Assembly: GCA_949318235.1 (NCBI GenBank) | Contig: OX439131.1 | Location: 14,740,434-14,804,433, forward strand | Reading direction: 5' to 3' | DNA length: 64,000 nt | DNA from: Ecdyonurus torrentis | Taxonomy: Eukaryota; Arthropoda; Insecta; Ephemeroptera; Heptageniidae | Shown: piece after piece, positions 38,812 to 52,178 of the stretch | How the letters are laid out: every line of letters begins with the position of its first letter | Position numbering within the stretch: position 1 is the stretch's first letter | Position numbers and translations under genes: made by a program | The notes under the pieces: model-generated | Seen by the model: only the letters and a program-made list of their open reading frames with translations | Databases searched by the model: none | What the model was told of the DNA's origin: nothing

Positions 38812-39116
38812 GGAGGGATTCAACAAGTATGAAATGTCCGCTCTTGTTCTCTCCACTCTGGATATAGTCTATGGTATAGTAGAGGTAGAGTGGTTCTTGA
38901 AAATGATGTTAAGCTTCTTTTGTTTGTCATGATGTCCCAAGTACTTCTCTTTCTCCTCTCACACTATATGTATATAATATATATATTATATATATATATA
39001 TAGGTTCTCTCTCTCTCTCAACTCCAATTACTCACATAATGGTATGGCGCTTATTTGTTCTCTCTCATCCACTAGACGTTAGACTTGTCACGCACGTTCA
39101 GTCAACAATATATTCA

Positions 39117-39124
39117 TGACGTCA
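39117..39124. promoter_or_regulatory. CRE palindrome TGACGTCA
   Basis: Perfect CREB/ATF palindrome. The flanks TTCATGACGTCATA and CTCTCAAT resemble the CRE at 4039 over about 30 bases, the best sign that both belong to a repeated regulatory element. Lies in a CpG-richer patch (39040-39160). Confidence 0.45.
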
Positions 39125-39887
39125 TACCTCTCAATGCATCAAAATTATGCTATTGCATTAAACACTTATAGTTTTCATTGTCACTATCTTATTATAAGAT
39201 ATAAATTGTAATTTAGGGGAGAATCAAAGTACAAATATAACAGAATGCATCTTAGATTAAATGTGAAATCTTAAACATGTTTGAAGTAGTCTTTAGTAGT
39301 TATAATAGTTTGAAGTATTTGTCTCAAGATTATTTTATAATTGTAAAACTTGGATGAAGACACAGCATTTAAACAATATAAAGGAAGGTCAGTATTTAGA
39401 TAGGTGATATAGACTTTGTTGTTATTTTCATTCTAAAATTGTACGCGTGTTGTGTGCACTTATGGTTTAGTTCTTTCATATTCGTACGCTAATCAAGTTC
39501 GCAAACCTAGACTTTGAAAAAAAAGACCTGGTTCAAAGTATAAAAGAGTATAAAGTATTGTTTCACAAATTAATAATAATATAACATAAAGAAAAAATTT
39601 ACTAATGCAAAATTTAAACTTATCGATGACATTGTTCCATGTTGCCATTCATTTTATGATACCACGGATTTAGAGGAAGATCCTATTTACACAGAACAAG
39701 AAAATATACCTATAGTGTGTGTACAGTGAAAAGTCGTATTTATTTATCAACAGTTCGTCTTTCTCTTTTATGGTGTAGCAATCTTGTTATGTAAGAGAGA
39801 AAAAAGAAAAAGAGAGAGGATGTAGCTAACAAAATTCGATTTGAAATGTCAACGTAGACATGGAAAAGCTTCCTACTTTGCGTAAGC

Positions 39888-39890
<3 letters not shown>

Positions 39891-39942
<52 letters not shown>

Positions 39943-40061
39943 CGTTCTTCTGTATGAAAATACGTAAAAGTTACAACGTTGTATAAAAAGAGGGTTGATA
40001 AAAGTCAGTAATAATCTATTTCCTCTTGCCACAATTAGCTTAGTGACAAGCTCTTTTCTCG

Positions 40062-40139
<78 letters not shown>
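39891..40139. repeat. inverted (GA)n ... (CT)n pair around 124-bp core
   Basis: A GA tract (39891-39939) and a CT tract (40064-40139) are complementary and bracket 124 bp of ordinary unique DNA. The strands can pair to a long hairpin. The minus-strand open frame across the whole unit is produced by the two repeats. Two further units of the same design lie at 56295-56544 and 57307-57559. Confidence 0.8.
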
Positions 40140-40141
<2 letters not shown>

Positions 40142-40335
40142 ATACACTCACGTTTACTTGCTCTCTTCAAAGTTTTTAAGTTTTAAAATTTTCTACGTGT
40201 TCATATTTATATATTTAGGGTCCAGTGAAAAAGCTAGTCTTGTCTCATTTGTAATATCAAAATACGAGGCAGATTCAATTTTCTACTCGAGTTAAGATTG
40301 CGGACAGAACTTTGCTTGCTAGTTCACTTTGTACA

Positions 40336-40337
<2 letters not shown>

Positions 40338-40376
<39 letters not shown>
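40338..40376. repeat. (TA)n microsatellite
   Basis: TA run of about 39 bp, followed 26 bp later by a GA tract. Confidence 0.93.
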
Positions 40377-40378
<2 letters not shown>

Positions 40379-40399
40379 CCCTATATATAAAAAGGAATG

Positions 40400-40402
<3 letters not shown>

Positions 40403-40453
<51 letters not shown>
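40403..40453. repeat. (GA)n microsatellite
   Basis: GA run of about 51 bp. Confidence 0.95.
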
Positions 40454-40457
<4 letters not shown>

Positions 40458-41329
40458 AAGGTTTCATGAAAATCTTATTAAAAAAAATGTCTACATGGAA
40501 AAAGAGTAAAGAGGAAGTGTAGGCCAATTTGATTATCAAACAAGTATAATTTACTTTTCCATGTTGCTATCAGACGATTTGCAATTAAATTATAAAAAAA
40601 ATGTATAAAGATAAAAGTTACTTGAAAATGTTAAAGGTATTAATTTTTTTTTACTGTAATAAAGAATAAAAATGGATTAAAAAGTTTTAGTTTAAGAAAT
40701 CATTTTATAATTTACGCAGCTACCTTTACAAAAATTGAACGTAAATTCATAAAAGTCAATTTAAAACCTTAATACGAGTATAACTTTAAGTTCATTTTAC
40801 TTCTATTATCGTTACTTTTATTTTTGTTATAGATTTTCTTTTTTTAATTTTCAATATATTGCAAGTTGATTTTTTTTAATGTTGTGTTTTTTAAAAAAAC
40901 ACTGAAGTTCTTAATTTACGTAAAATAAAATTTTATAAATATACTTTGAAATAATATTAAATGGAGCAAAAATCAGCAATAAACACTAAAAAAATATAAA
41001 TTTTAATAACATTTAATTTTGATAATTTAAATTTAAACATTAGTAAAAATAAATAAATTACTTTTTTTTATTATTTTAATTAAAAAACAAAATTGTTTTT
41101 TAAAATATTTGGAAATTATTGTAAAAAAAAGAGATAATTTTGTACGTAAAATAATAGATTACAAAGTATTTTTAATGAATTTTTAATAATATTATTATTT
41201 ATTAATGAGTTATTATTGTTTTAACATTTTTATTTATTCAGGTAATACTGGTGATGGAAATGTTTGATATTTTATTTTTGTTAACTAATTAATGAGATTA
41301 TTTTGAATTAATCACTCACAAGTAATTTA

Positions 41330-41336
<7 letters not shown>

Positions 41337-41412
<76 letters not shown>
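41337..41412. repeat. (TA)n microsatellite
   Basis: TA run of about 76 bp. Confidence 0.95.
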
Positions 41413-41417
<5 letters not shown>

Positions 41418-41655
41418 TTAAAATTATGAATTATTTTAAATACAAGAAACCATTGTTTTTAAATTTAAATGCAAAAGATATAAAATTAATATCGATCATA
41501 ATGTCATGGAAAAAAAAATGTTAAAAAACGTGCGATTGTCTTTCAGAATGATGAGCAGCTAGTCTTCTTTATCTCACTTCATTTTAATTCCCTCTTTTTA
41601 TATTTTATATTATACATCTTTTTATCCTCTTCTATCAAAAGCAGATGTGACCGTT

Positions 41656-41797
<142 letters not shown>

Positions 41798-42311
41798 TAC
41801 TTTAAGCTTGAAATCGCGAAAGACTCGTTGCCGTCTGACAAGATTGTGAATTAAAATTCTCTGTTAAAATGAAATAAAAAAGAAAAGAAAAGAAAAATGT
41901 ATAACTGACAACTTGATGGAATTTAATTATTTTTTAAACTTGATCATTCTAATATTATGTAAATTGCAATTTATTACCTTCTTAAAAAAAATTATAAAAA
42001 ATATAAAAACATTGCATTTCATTCGTCATTTTTTTTTTTTTTTTACATTGATAATAATTTGCCTCGTTTATCATTAGATGTATTTTTTTCCCATTTTTTT
42101 TCTTCTTGGCATATTTGTACGTAAGAAACGTTGTAAGTTATAAATCGCGTTTCTCTCAATAAAGGTAATACTCAATCTTTATCTTTGATTGTAAGTTAAT
42201 ACGTGATCAGAGAAGCAAGATTGTTTCCCACCACACTTTTTTTAGAAAGTAAAAAAAAAAAAAAAAAAAAAAGAAAAAAAAAAGAGGGTTTGGATGCGTC
42301 GAGATGTACAG

Positions 42312-42368
42312 TAAGAGGGGAAGAACCGCCTGCAGAAGAAGAACGAAAAAAGAAAGAAGATCTGGCAA
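42312..42368 (+). other. candidate 57-nt microexon
   Basis: Bounded by a CAG (ending 42311) and a CAA|GTAAGG donor-like site, this segment is open and encodes RGEEPPAEEERKKKEDLA flanked by phase 1 on both sides, so it could be skipped without frame change. The charged peptide would suit a linker or coiled coil. Against it, the segment upstream of the acceptor is purine-rich, poly-A slippage lies next door, and no partner exons are visible. I treat it as a suggestion only. Confidence 0.15.
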
Positions 42369-42659
42369 GTAAGGTTGTGACCAGACTGAAAACGGCCTTC
42401 TCTCTCTCACTCTCTTTCTCTCTATTTTCTTCTTCTTACGTTATTATCCTTTGCTCTGCTGTTTCTACTCTAATTTAGTACTCTATTAGAACACTTTATA
42501 AAACAACCACGTTATAATATCATATATAAAATACAGAAAAAATATTAAAATTTATTTTAAATAGCTATACGGTGTACATAAAAGTAATAAAAAATTAATT
42601 ATAAACGTAGTAAATTTTTTGTATAAATTCTCGATCTTTTAGTTTTTATTATAATACGA

Positions 42660-42776
<117 letters not shown>

Positions 42777-43006
42777 AAAGTACACAGTTTAACTGAACGT
42801 TAAAAAATTATTGTTATATAAAAACATAAGTAATTTTTCAAATTTGCCAATATAATTACTTCAGCTCAATTTGTTTATGAATTTTAAATAATTTAACCTT
42901 ATATTTAAAAACACAAATAACACTCACAAATAAGAGACAAAATATTATTTTGTCATTTATATCGATTCTCCACCACTCCCACCTCCTATATTTATCACTG
43001 CTGCAT

Positions 43007-43014
43007 TGACGTCA
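43007..43014. promoter_or_regulatory. CRE palindrome TGACGTCA
   Basis: Perfect CREB/ATF palindrome about 33 bp before a long CA/TA microsatellite. No gene start nearby. Confidence 0.35.
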
Positions 43015-43039
43015 AGATTTTGATATTATTTTTGTCTAA

Positions 43040-43194
<155 letters not shown>

Positions 43195-43725
43195 TAAAAT
43201 ATTTTAGTCTAGATTTAATTACAAGAGTAAAGGACATGCAGTTGAGTTGTCTGTTCATTAAACGAGTGTGAACTTGTCCTTTGTATCACCTCATTAACAA
43301 CTGTGATAATGACACTCACATCAGACATAGACCCAGTAGTAACACAAGATACTTTAGTTTATATATAGAGGACAGCTTTCTCATGGCATACGTATCTTTT
43401 TACACTATTATGTTTCACAATTATTTGCCAACTAAAAAAAAAGAAAAAAAGTGAAATTTTCAAACCCATTGTTATCATTTTTATTCTATATGAAAGACCC
43501 TCAAAATTAAGGCCCTTTGCTATTTTGATGCATTGAGATAAAGAAGCTTAATTTTGGCATTAATTAATCAAATATTGTTATATATTGTAAAAATAACATT
43601 TTTGATTTATGTAAATAATAAAAATTTGTTGGTTAAAATCAATGATTGGGTAGTTTAATACTAAAGTTCAAATACAAATTATTCAGAATCACGGATATGA
43701 TATTGAAAGGAAAGTTTGATAAGGC

Positions 43726-43729
<4 letters not shown>

Positions 43730-43784
<55 letters not shown>
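43730..43784. repeat. (TA)n microsatellite
   Basis: TA run of about 55 bp. Confidence 0.95.
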
Positions 43785-43787
<3 letters not shown>

Positions 43788-43854
43788 TAATACATATATA
43801 CACGTATATATGTATACGTATACTTTACGCACCTTTCATGTTTGTGTTGGTGGC

Positions 43855-43872
43855 AGGCAGGCAGGCAGGCCA
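43855..43872. repeat. short (GGCA)n tetranucleotide repeat
   Basis: Four GGCA units. Related short (GGCA)/(TGCC) stretches sit in other G+C-richer patches near 19950, 51978 and 57121, so this tetranucleotide is recurrent in the islands. Confidence 0.7.
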
Positions 43873-43939
43873 GTTTATATATAATATTGATCTGATAGCC
43901 CCAATGTCGTAGCATCAATAACACCATAACGTCCAGCGG

Positions 43940-43953
43940 CGATATCGATATCG
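43940..43953. promoter_or_regulatory. 14-bp palindrome CGATATCGATATCG
   Basis: A perfect palindrome containing TATCGATA (the DREF recognition word in flies) and CGATA on both strands (the BEAF-32 insulator word in flies). The surrounding patch 43840-43990 is G+C-rich. If the host is an insect this could be a core-promoter or insulator site; the assignment depends on host identity. Confidence 0.35.
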
Positions 43954-43998
43954 TATCCCTGCCCACCCCGTAGCTATATCACCAAGAACTAAGGGGGT

Positions 43999-44000
<2 letters not shown>

Positions 44001-44040
<40 letters not shown>
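44001..44040. repeat. (GA)n microsatellite
   Basis: GA run of about 40 bp, followed by another about 21-bp run at 44082-44102. Confidence 0.93.
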
Positions 44041-44041
<1 letters not shown>

Positions 44042-44250
44042 AAAACCAACGTTTGGACCTACATGGATGAAAAATAAAAAGAGAGAGAGAGAGAGAGAGA
44101 GAAATAATATATAAAAATTGTTTAGTAGCCTTTGCAGGTGTTCTCGACTGAAGTATAGAAAAAAATATAAATAAAGCTTTACTCTAAAAAATTGAGGGGA
44201 GTACGAGTATTGAGATATTATTTTAAATTACATGTCACTCATTCTTGTTT

Positions 44251-44273
44251 TGTCTCGTTACGATAACGAGACA
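44251..44273. other. perfect hairpin, ten-base-pair stem with three-base loop
   Basis: TGTCTCGTTA and TAACGAGACA are exact complements separated by CGA. The hairpin is followed immediately by TTACGTCA (44274-44281), a CRE variant. It has no T-run typical of bacterial terminators and lies in eukaryotic DNA. It may be a dimeric protein site or the tip of a decayed inverted-repeat element. Confidence 0.5.
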
Positions 44274-44876
44274 TTACGTCACTCGAAACAATCCACTACA
44301 AATCAACTCTATTATATATAAAAATAAATATAATTTTGTTGTTGTTATATTCATTAAAGGTCTACACAAAAAAAAAAAAAAAAAAACTTTTTTTATATAA
44401 TAAATAAAAGATTATGAAAATTTTTATGATTATATTTTTCTTTAATAAAAACAAAAATAAAACTTTCTTTGATGTTAGCTTTTGTTGTTTTTCTTTTCTA
44501 TAAAAATATTTTCTCGTTGTAAAAATAATTCATATTGGTCTTATTATTTTATTATTTATGATTTTAAAACAAAAATATTTAAAAAAAAAATTGTAAAAAT
44601 ATATACATTAAAAAAACGCTTTAGGCTATTTTTATTTTATATTTTAAAATTAACAATGTTTTATTTACTTTGTAAAACATTTTTTTTGAACTAATACTTT
44701 TTTAAAACAATATTATTAATAATAAATGATTATAAATATAAAAACATAAAAATCTTTCAATTAATAGCTATTACAATCTTTCAGTATTACATTCTTGTAT
44801 TCCTTTGAGGTATAATATAACATATTTTATATATTTTTTTACTTTCTGACTAGAGATTGCAATACAAAATGCAACA

Positions 44877-45000
<124 letters not shown>

Positions 45001-46429
45001 AGCTATATTGATATATTGTATTTGTATGCTTGCAATGAAAATTAAATGTAACCTTTTACAATGCACACCATATAAGAATATTGCAGCCATAAAATATAAG
45101 TTACGAAATAGAAACCAAGCCTTCATTGTCGATGCATTTGAGCATTCGATATAGCGTGTCATATAGAACAATGAACACAAAGGCATGTGAATATGTATTG
45201 TAATCTGAGTTAACTAATAACACACACACTCTATATAACATTGTATACGTATATGTGTTATACAGTATTATACCATCGTGCTAGGTTACCAATACCTTAT
45301 GTAAAACTGTATACATACATATATGATGCTAACAATTTATATTAATATAATTGATTATAGATTGAATTTCTCAAACTATATTCATATAGTTTAATCAATA
45401 TTAAAATTTCATCTAATTCATTACAATTTCAAATTTGAATTTCTACGTTTTAGATGTTAAATTATAATTATAACTATATAGTATTGTTTATAAATATTAT
45501 GTATAATACGAATAATATATAAATATAGTGTACAGAGACTTTCGTAATTAATTATTAAATTTTCATTATACTATGTACTTGATAATATTAGTTATTTCAT
45601 TCTATAATATTATATTTTAATTCTAATATTGCAATTTTGGAAAGTGCTATGGTTATTGGTATAATGATTATTCTCATTGATTTTTAGTATATAATGGTTA
45701 ATAAGATACCCTGCAGAGTTGCCTTTATATCAAGGATATAATAGTTTTTAATATTTTAGTTTTATTGCTAAAGATATTGCAAAATAGTGTAACGTATCAA
45801 TACATGATTCAAAATTTTTTAATACTGGCAAATTACATGAGTTATGTTATAAACAAATTTATCTGCAAAACGGATAAAATTTTAAGATGGCTGTTTATAG
45901 ATATAACAACAAAATGAAGTCAATCAAATACATTTTTTGAAGCCTGTATGTTGCTGTCTTTTTCAGTCACAGACTGAGAAATTTTTTATTGATTTAAAGC
46001 TCCTGTTTATATTGTTTATTACGCAATCAATTTGATTGGATAAAATCTTCAATTAGACCCATCAATTTTGCATGCAATTAAATTTATTGCAGTGAAAACA
46101 ATTTTGTCAACTGGTCTTCATCCATGCATGTTTTTGATGCAAACAAAAACTTTTTTTTTAAAGTATACTCTTTACCTAAATTTGAAGAACGTCTTTTAAT
46201 AAAGTTTTACTACTACGTATATAAATATACGAACATCAAGCGAGAGAAAATGAACAAGCGTTAATTTATTCCGTGCTTTTGTCATCACTTTTTCACCTGC
46301 TCGTCGTGTAAAAAGAGTTTGCTTGTGATCTGCTAGTTAAATCAGGTTACAACTTGTTAGCAGCGTGAGCTAAATGAAGAATAAAATTTTCCCAGGAGAG
46401 AAGAAAATTTATGTCACATAAATTTTATT

Positions 46430-46432
<3 letters not shown>

Positions 46433-46510
<78 letters not shown>

Positions 46511-46532
46511 GTATATATATATATATATATAT
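46433..46532. repeat. (TA)n microsatellite, interrupted
   Basis: TA run of about 72 bp followed by an irregular TA-rich tail. Confidence 0.95.
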
Positions 46533-47537
46533 ACTATGAGAAATATTTACAACCCTCAAGCTAAAATATTTTAACTGCATAAGTTACAAAGAATATCGAT
46601 TTAAATGAAAATCACTATGTATTTTTTTTAATATATTGTAAATAATAAAATCCATGAGATATATAATCGTAAAAAATGATAAAAATATATTATCAAAGAG
46701 AGGATGGATTGCAATATCTTGCTTGCAGTATAATGTGGACTATAAATATTGAATTTTAAAAATTCTAAAAATAATCTAATATTTCTAGTAATCGCAATTT
46801 ATTCTTAAAATGGTGATTGCACCTCATAAGTTAATGACATATTGTTCAGTAATAAATATTATATTATTTCCTATAGCTTTAGGCACTACAGTGGGTGTAT
46901 CCAAATTTTAACAATGTTATTCAGGAAATTTTATCAATAAAACTTCACCATTTTTACCAGAAAATAGTTCTATTAACAACTGAAATAAATCACAGCTCTA
47001 ACCCTAACTGATGGGATTTTTTTTATATCCTTTTGAACAAGCATTTCTAAAAACTACGTCAATAATAGTCATTCCTTATCGTGATCATTGCTATGAACTA
47101 CTAATTTGAACAGAGTATAGAATGTGAATTAAAAGTTTTATACTAATTACATGACATAACTAAAAATAAAAATAATAAAATCGATTGGTATAAATTGCAT
47201 TAAGGCTCATACCATGCTATTTATATGTATATAGTTAACTATTGTACCGTAAAAACAACGTGCCAAAATATATTATAGTATCATGGCTACTTGTTAAAAT
47301 AGAATAATAAATCAACGCAATATGAGTTTGTTTCTTAGATGTAACTTTGTGATATAAAAAGGCATCACCATGAAATTAATGCAAAAGCATGCTATCGTTA
47401 TATCCGATAATAGTTTATTTTATAATAATTGAACTTCAAGTCACGATTATATTGTTTTAGTATCAACGTATATAAAAAAAAGATTTTCTTACTTAAGTTA
47501 TTTACGACTTATACACAAATTTAATCGTCTAGTTTTA

Positions 47538-47689
<152 letters not shown>

Positions 47690-48752
47690 CTTATTTTCAA
47701 GTCATACTTCACAATTTACATTTCACCTTTTCCTCATAACTTATTTTACCAAATACATATATATACAGTAAAAAAAAAAGTTAAAATCTTTCAAGTTAAA
47801 TAAATGTAAGTTTACGACAAAGTTTTTAACTATCAAATTTGTCACACTTTCTTTTTTCTCTATCACAAATCATTTTTAAAAGTAGGTAAATTTTGTTTTA
47901 TATCTTTACCACATAAGAATTATTCTGAAGAAGGGTATAAAAAAAATGTATAGTAAGAGAAAATTTTTAATTTTTTTTTTCTCTTCTTCTTCTTCCTTTT
48001 CTTTCCTTAGTCTTGAAGTGGATGGAGAAAGTTTGAGACTCTTATCTACAGCAATAATCCGCTTTTTTTTTAACTCTTCAGCCTTGTTCAGTCACGTTTT
48101 TTTTTTTTTCTCTTTCTTAAGAAGACGTCTTGGCTTTTTAACGTGGCTGCTTACTCCATTCTCTTTCTTTTCTTTAGCTTTACTTTATATTGTCTTCTAC
48201 ACATTATTGTTCTCCTATACGAATAAAAAAAAATTAAATAAGGAAAAAAAATTGTTCAAAAATCATGATCTTTAAAATTAAGCTTATTACATCCAATTTA
48301 AGTTAAAAAATTTATAATCTATTTAAAAGTGAATTCAATTTTTATCTTTAGATGTTTCTTTTTTTAAATTATATTTCTGTAAAAAAAACTTTTTTGTTGG
48401 TAGAAAAATAATTCTAATGCTTAAAAAAAATCAAAATTGAGAAAAACATGAAAAGAATAGAAATGACATTTTTGGCCATAAAAGTAAAAATCTCTATTAA
48501 AAAAAAGTATATATATTTCAGTCCTTTGTTCCCCTCTCCCTTTACACCTTATTCAATTGTATATTGTTACTTTTTTACCTTAAAGTTTCATTTTGATGCA
48601 GTATAGTGCATTAAATTCTCTCTCGTTTTTTTTATGTTTTTTTTTCCTAGAGTAAAGAATGGAGTGTGGAGTGAATGTCTGCGTCTATGCAATCTATCAC
48701 TAAAAGCGATAGAACTAGAAGGGGATGTTGCACCCTTTGTGTTAGTGCAATG

Positions 48753-48760
48753 TGACGTCA
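48753..48760. promoter_or_regulatory. CRE palindrome TGACGTCA
   Basis: Perfect CREB/ATF palindrome with a further ACGTCA half-site about 30 bp downstream (GCAACGTCATT near 48787), in a modestly G+C-richer patch. Confidence 0.4.
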
Positions 48761-50664
48761 TAAGTAAGATAGAGCAATAGATGTGCAACGTCATTCACAG
48801 ATGTAAGAGTGACAAAGATTTAAGAATAGAAATTCTCATGAATAGTAAATGATAAATCATTTACCTTTACTTAATAAGATGATGATCCTCTTTTGATATT
48901 ATGAAAAGAAAATTTTAATTAAAATGAAAATTTAATTAATTTAATATAATAATAATTAAAATTATATTTTAGTATAATAAAATATGTTATTTTCATTATA
49001 TGTATGTATATATTATGTATATTATTTAATATTAAATTCTTATATGTATAATATAATATTAATTAATATGTCAAACAAAGTATGCTGATTTTGACATTTT
49101 TGAAATTGCTATCAAAATTATGATATTATTAATTTCTTGTAGTGTTATGTTATGTATATCAATTTACAATATAAATATTTTTCAATGTGGTTTATACTTT
49201 TATAATAACTACATCAAAGAATAATCAAAATATGTCTACTGTATAAAATTAGCAAGAAATTAGCTCGTATTTATTATATTTTTGATAACTTTATGTTTTC
49301 CTTTTTTCAATAAGCAAAATCATTAAAGTTTAATTTTAACTTTATAAAGGTATTCGTATTATTTTTATTATTATATAACATCTTGTTTCATTTAAAATTT
49401 GTTTAAAAAATTATATTAAATTTATTATTTATACTTTTTTTTATTATTCCAAAAAGTTAATTTATAAAATTTGTGTTTTATTACTCGAAAAACTTATGGT
49501 TCGTTATAAGCAGACTTGCATGCTAATTATATTAAGCAATTAGCATCAACATGAAGACAGGCAAGAAGAAAGTGAAATCTTAATTAAGTGTGACTTTACA
49601 AGGCGCGCGAGGCGAGAAAAAGACTAAAGAAAAGGTGAGAAGAGTGCTGGAGAAAGAAAGATTGGATTTACATTATTACAAGAAGTGAAAGGAGGCCCCT
49701 ACACCCGTCTCTGTATTTTCATAATCAAATTAATAATTTACTCTCCCTCTTCTTTTTTTTTTAACTCTCTCTGTGGCATTTTCTTTCTCTGTATAAAAAA
49801 AAACTTTTATACAGAGTATGTTGGCTGACTCTTAAAATGTTAAATTATAGGTGTAGTTACATGAAAATTACTCGTTGAGTAAAAATAAAAGTAAATTTTG
49901 TACGTAATTTTAATAAGACTATAGGATTGTGGTTTCAGAAGTCAAGGAGGTAATCTTATTGTTAGAACATCACTTTAATAGAAGATTACTACAAGTGAAT
50001 GTATTAAGATTATAATGTTTTAACATTTTAACTTTGCTCGTAGTTTTATTTTATGGAAGCAAACAATGTATTAAAACACTCCCCAACCCCCAAATAAAAG
50101 ATTTTTTTTCGTAGGAACAAGGTTTACAATACCATTATTTAAAAAAATAATAAACATATTTATATTATTATTCTTTTTTTAATTTGGTCGATTTCTGTTT
50201 AATGCAAATAGTTAAAATCATAGGCGATAGTGACTAAAACTTAATTTTATATGTATATAAAAGCACACATTCAATTATTTGTTATATTATGTATCGTACA
50301 GACGTTTTACCCTAAAATACAGTTACATTTTTTGACAAATAAAATATATATTGAAACTACTGAATATTTTGTTATTGATAACTTAACAGTCAATAAAAAA
50401 GCTTTATGTTTCAAAATTTATGTAACTAACTCAATAAAAATAAGGAAAACATATTTTATAAACTTTCTATCATTGTTTCTTTCTTTTTATTACATTTTTT
50501 TTCTACTCTTTTAAGTCAATAAAACCAATTTTTTTGTCTCCTTTTTCTTATGATCAATTAATCTTATAAGGGTTGATTTTTTTTCTTCTGCTGCGTCTTG
50601 GTTAGTAGTAGGGGTTTGTTTCTCTTTTTCCTCTTTCTTTATTTTTTGCTGGTACGTAAAGTAG

Positions 50665-50671
<7 letters not shown>

Positions 50672-50749
<78 letters not shown>
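50672..50749. repeat. (GA)n microsatellite
   Basis: GA run of about 78 bp. Confidence 0.97.
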
Positions 50750-50751
<2 letters not shown>

Positions 50752-50861
50752 GGACTACCAATATATCTTCCTTGGTGGCTAGGCACCGCGAGACCATAAA
50801 CGTCTAGAGCGTCGAGTCTTATCCTTATAGCCAAGCCGAGGTTTTCCCACCCTTCCTTCCT

Positions 50862-50864
<3 letters not shown>
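50750..50864. other. G+C-rich unique segment between two microsatellites
   Basis: About 115 bp, much richer in G+C and CpG than its surroundings, between a (GA)n and a (TA)n tract. It is open on the minus strand in one frame; the peptide includes LDALDVYGLAVPSHQGRYIG, which reads like protein but has neither splice sites nor a plausible ATG. Together with 50933-51070 it may be a promoter or a first exon. I cannot decide. Confidence 0.25.

Positions 50865-50932
<68 letters not shown>
50865..50932. repeat. (TA)n microsatellite
   Basis: TA run of about 68 bp. Confidence 0.96.
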
Positions 50933-50934
<2 letters not shown>

Positions 50935-51634
50935 GTCTAACTTATTATACCAAGCAAAACCCTCTCTACGAATTCCCCACTACCGCATAAGATACGCATG
51001 CAAAACTTTATCTCTATCTTGGACTATACTCGTTCTCTTTTCTTCTCTTTCCTTGCTATAATACTGCGTGCTGGTTAAACTTTTGTGTAGCGGACTTAAA
51101 TGGACAAACTCTACACAATAAAGTTGAGATAAAAGTATAACTAATTTTACACTTAACCTACTTTACAAGACACAAAAGGTGTGAATAAATAATATAACTT
51201 TTTCTTTTTATATCATTATATAATTTAAATTTATAGAGAATATTGTATCATAAAGTCATGTTTTTGAGACGACAACATATATCATCAGCTTTACTATGCA
51301 GCTTGCAGTCAACGAAAAATTTTATATTACAATGAAAGCCGTTAATTATTATTATATTTCGAGGTTCCAGGTATATTTGTGAATGGTGGTTATCGACGTA
51401 AATTAAAAAAATCTCTCTTCCACCTTTTTTTTTTTTTTTTTTTGTTTTTTTTCATTTGCTTAAATTACGTAAAAATGCCTCAACTTCAGATAAAATTTCT
51501 TGTTTCAGTATGGTAAAAAAAAAGAAGAAAAAACAGAAGAAGAAGAAGAAAAAAAGGGGGAGGGGGTTCCGCATTATCAAATGGTATTATGTAAGGACCG
51601 TTTCGATACTTTTCCCACACTCTCAATCAGTGTG

Positions 51635-51661
51635 ATTGGCTGCTCCATTTAAAATGCAAAT
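51635..51661. promoter_or_regulatory. inverted CCAAT box plus octamer ATGCAAAT
   Basis: ATTGGCTG (inverted CCAAT, NF-Y type) at 51635-51642 and a perfect POU octamer ATGCAAAT at 51654-51661 lie 14 bp apart. This pairing is typical of animal histone promoters such as H2B, but no histone frame is present on either side. It may be an enhancer or a promoter relic. Confidence 0.4.
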
Positions 51662-52170
51662 GAATAACAAACTGAAGACAATACTGGAGTCTTGAATATC
51701 CTACTTATTCTCATATTTTTTTAAAATATTTGATTTATTTGAATGTTATCCTTAACTCATATTTTATCATATTAATTACTTACAATTTAATTTATTATTC
51801 TTTCTTGCTTTTTAAGAGGGGTTTTATATTTAAATTGTTAAGTTGTCCCTGTTTTTTTTTCGTTTTTTTTTTTCCTTGTGGACTTGCGTATTCAATGTCA
51901 TTTTGGATAGATTCCAAGTACATCAACCCTTTTTCTACTCTCAATTCTTACACCCAAGGCGGTTGCAAGGCGAGCCGGCAGGCAAGCAAGCAAATCCATT
52001 GAATTGAATATTGGCATCGGTTGCAAGCTTGCCATGTGATCAGCCCAAATTTCCATAACCAATAACATCGGCAGCAGGATCGAGTTTCTCTACACTCTAC
52101 TCCTAAATCCACTTTGTCTTCATTTTTTTTAGCACAAATCTGAATCAAAATCACACCATGGTAAATCTAA

Positions 52171-52178
52171 TCACGTGA
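52171..52178. promoter_or_regulatory. TCACGTGA E-box
   Basis: Palindromic E-box of the USF/MITF/TFE type at the right edge of the G+C-richer patch 51890-52160. Third such eight-base word in the window (others at 15450 and 33577). Confidence 0.35.

Noticed and set aside
47946..48275. 109-codon Phe/Leu/Ser-rich frame
   Set aside because: Driven by T-rich and TTC-rich DNA; no splice sites, domain or signal-anchor logic beyond composition.
51948..52154. Cys/Trp-rich minus-strand frame of 68 codons
   Set aside because: Falls in a G+C-richer patch that is open in more than one frame; codon content is not consistent and no start or splice site supports it.
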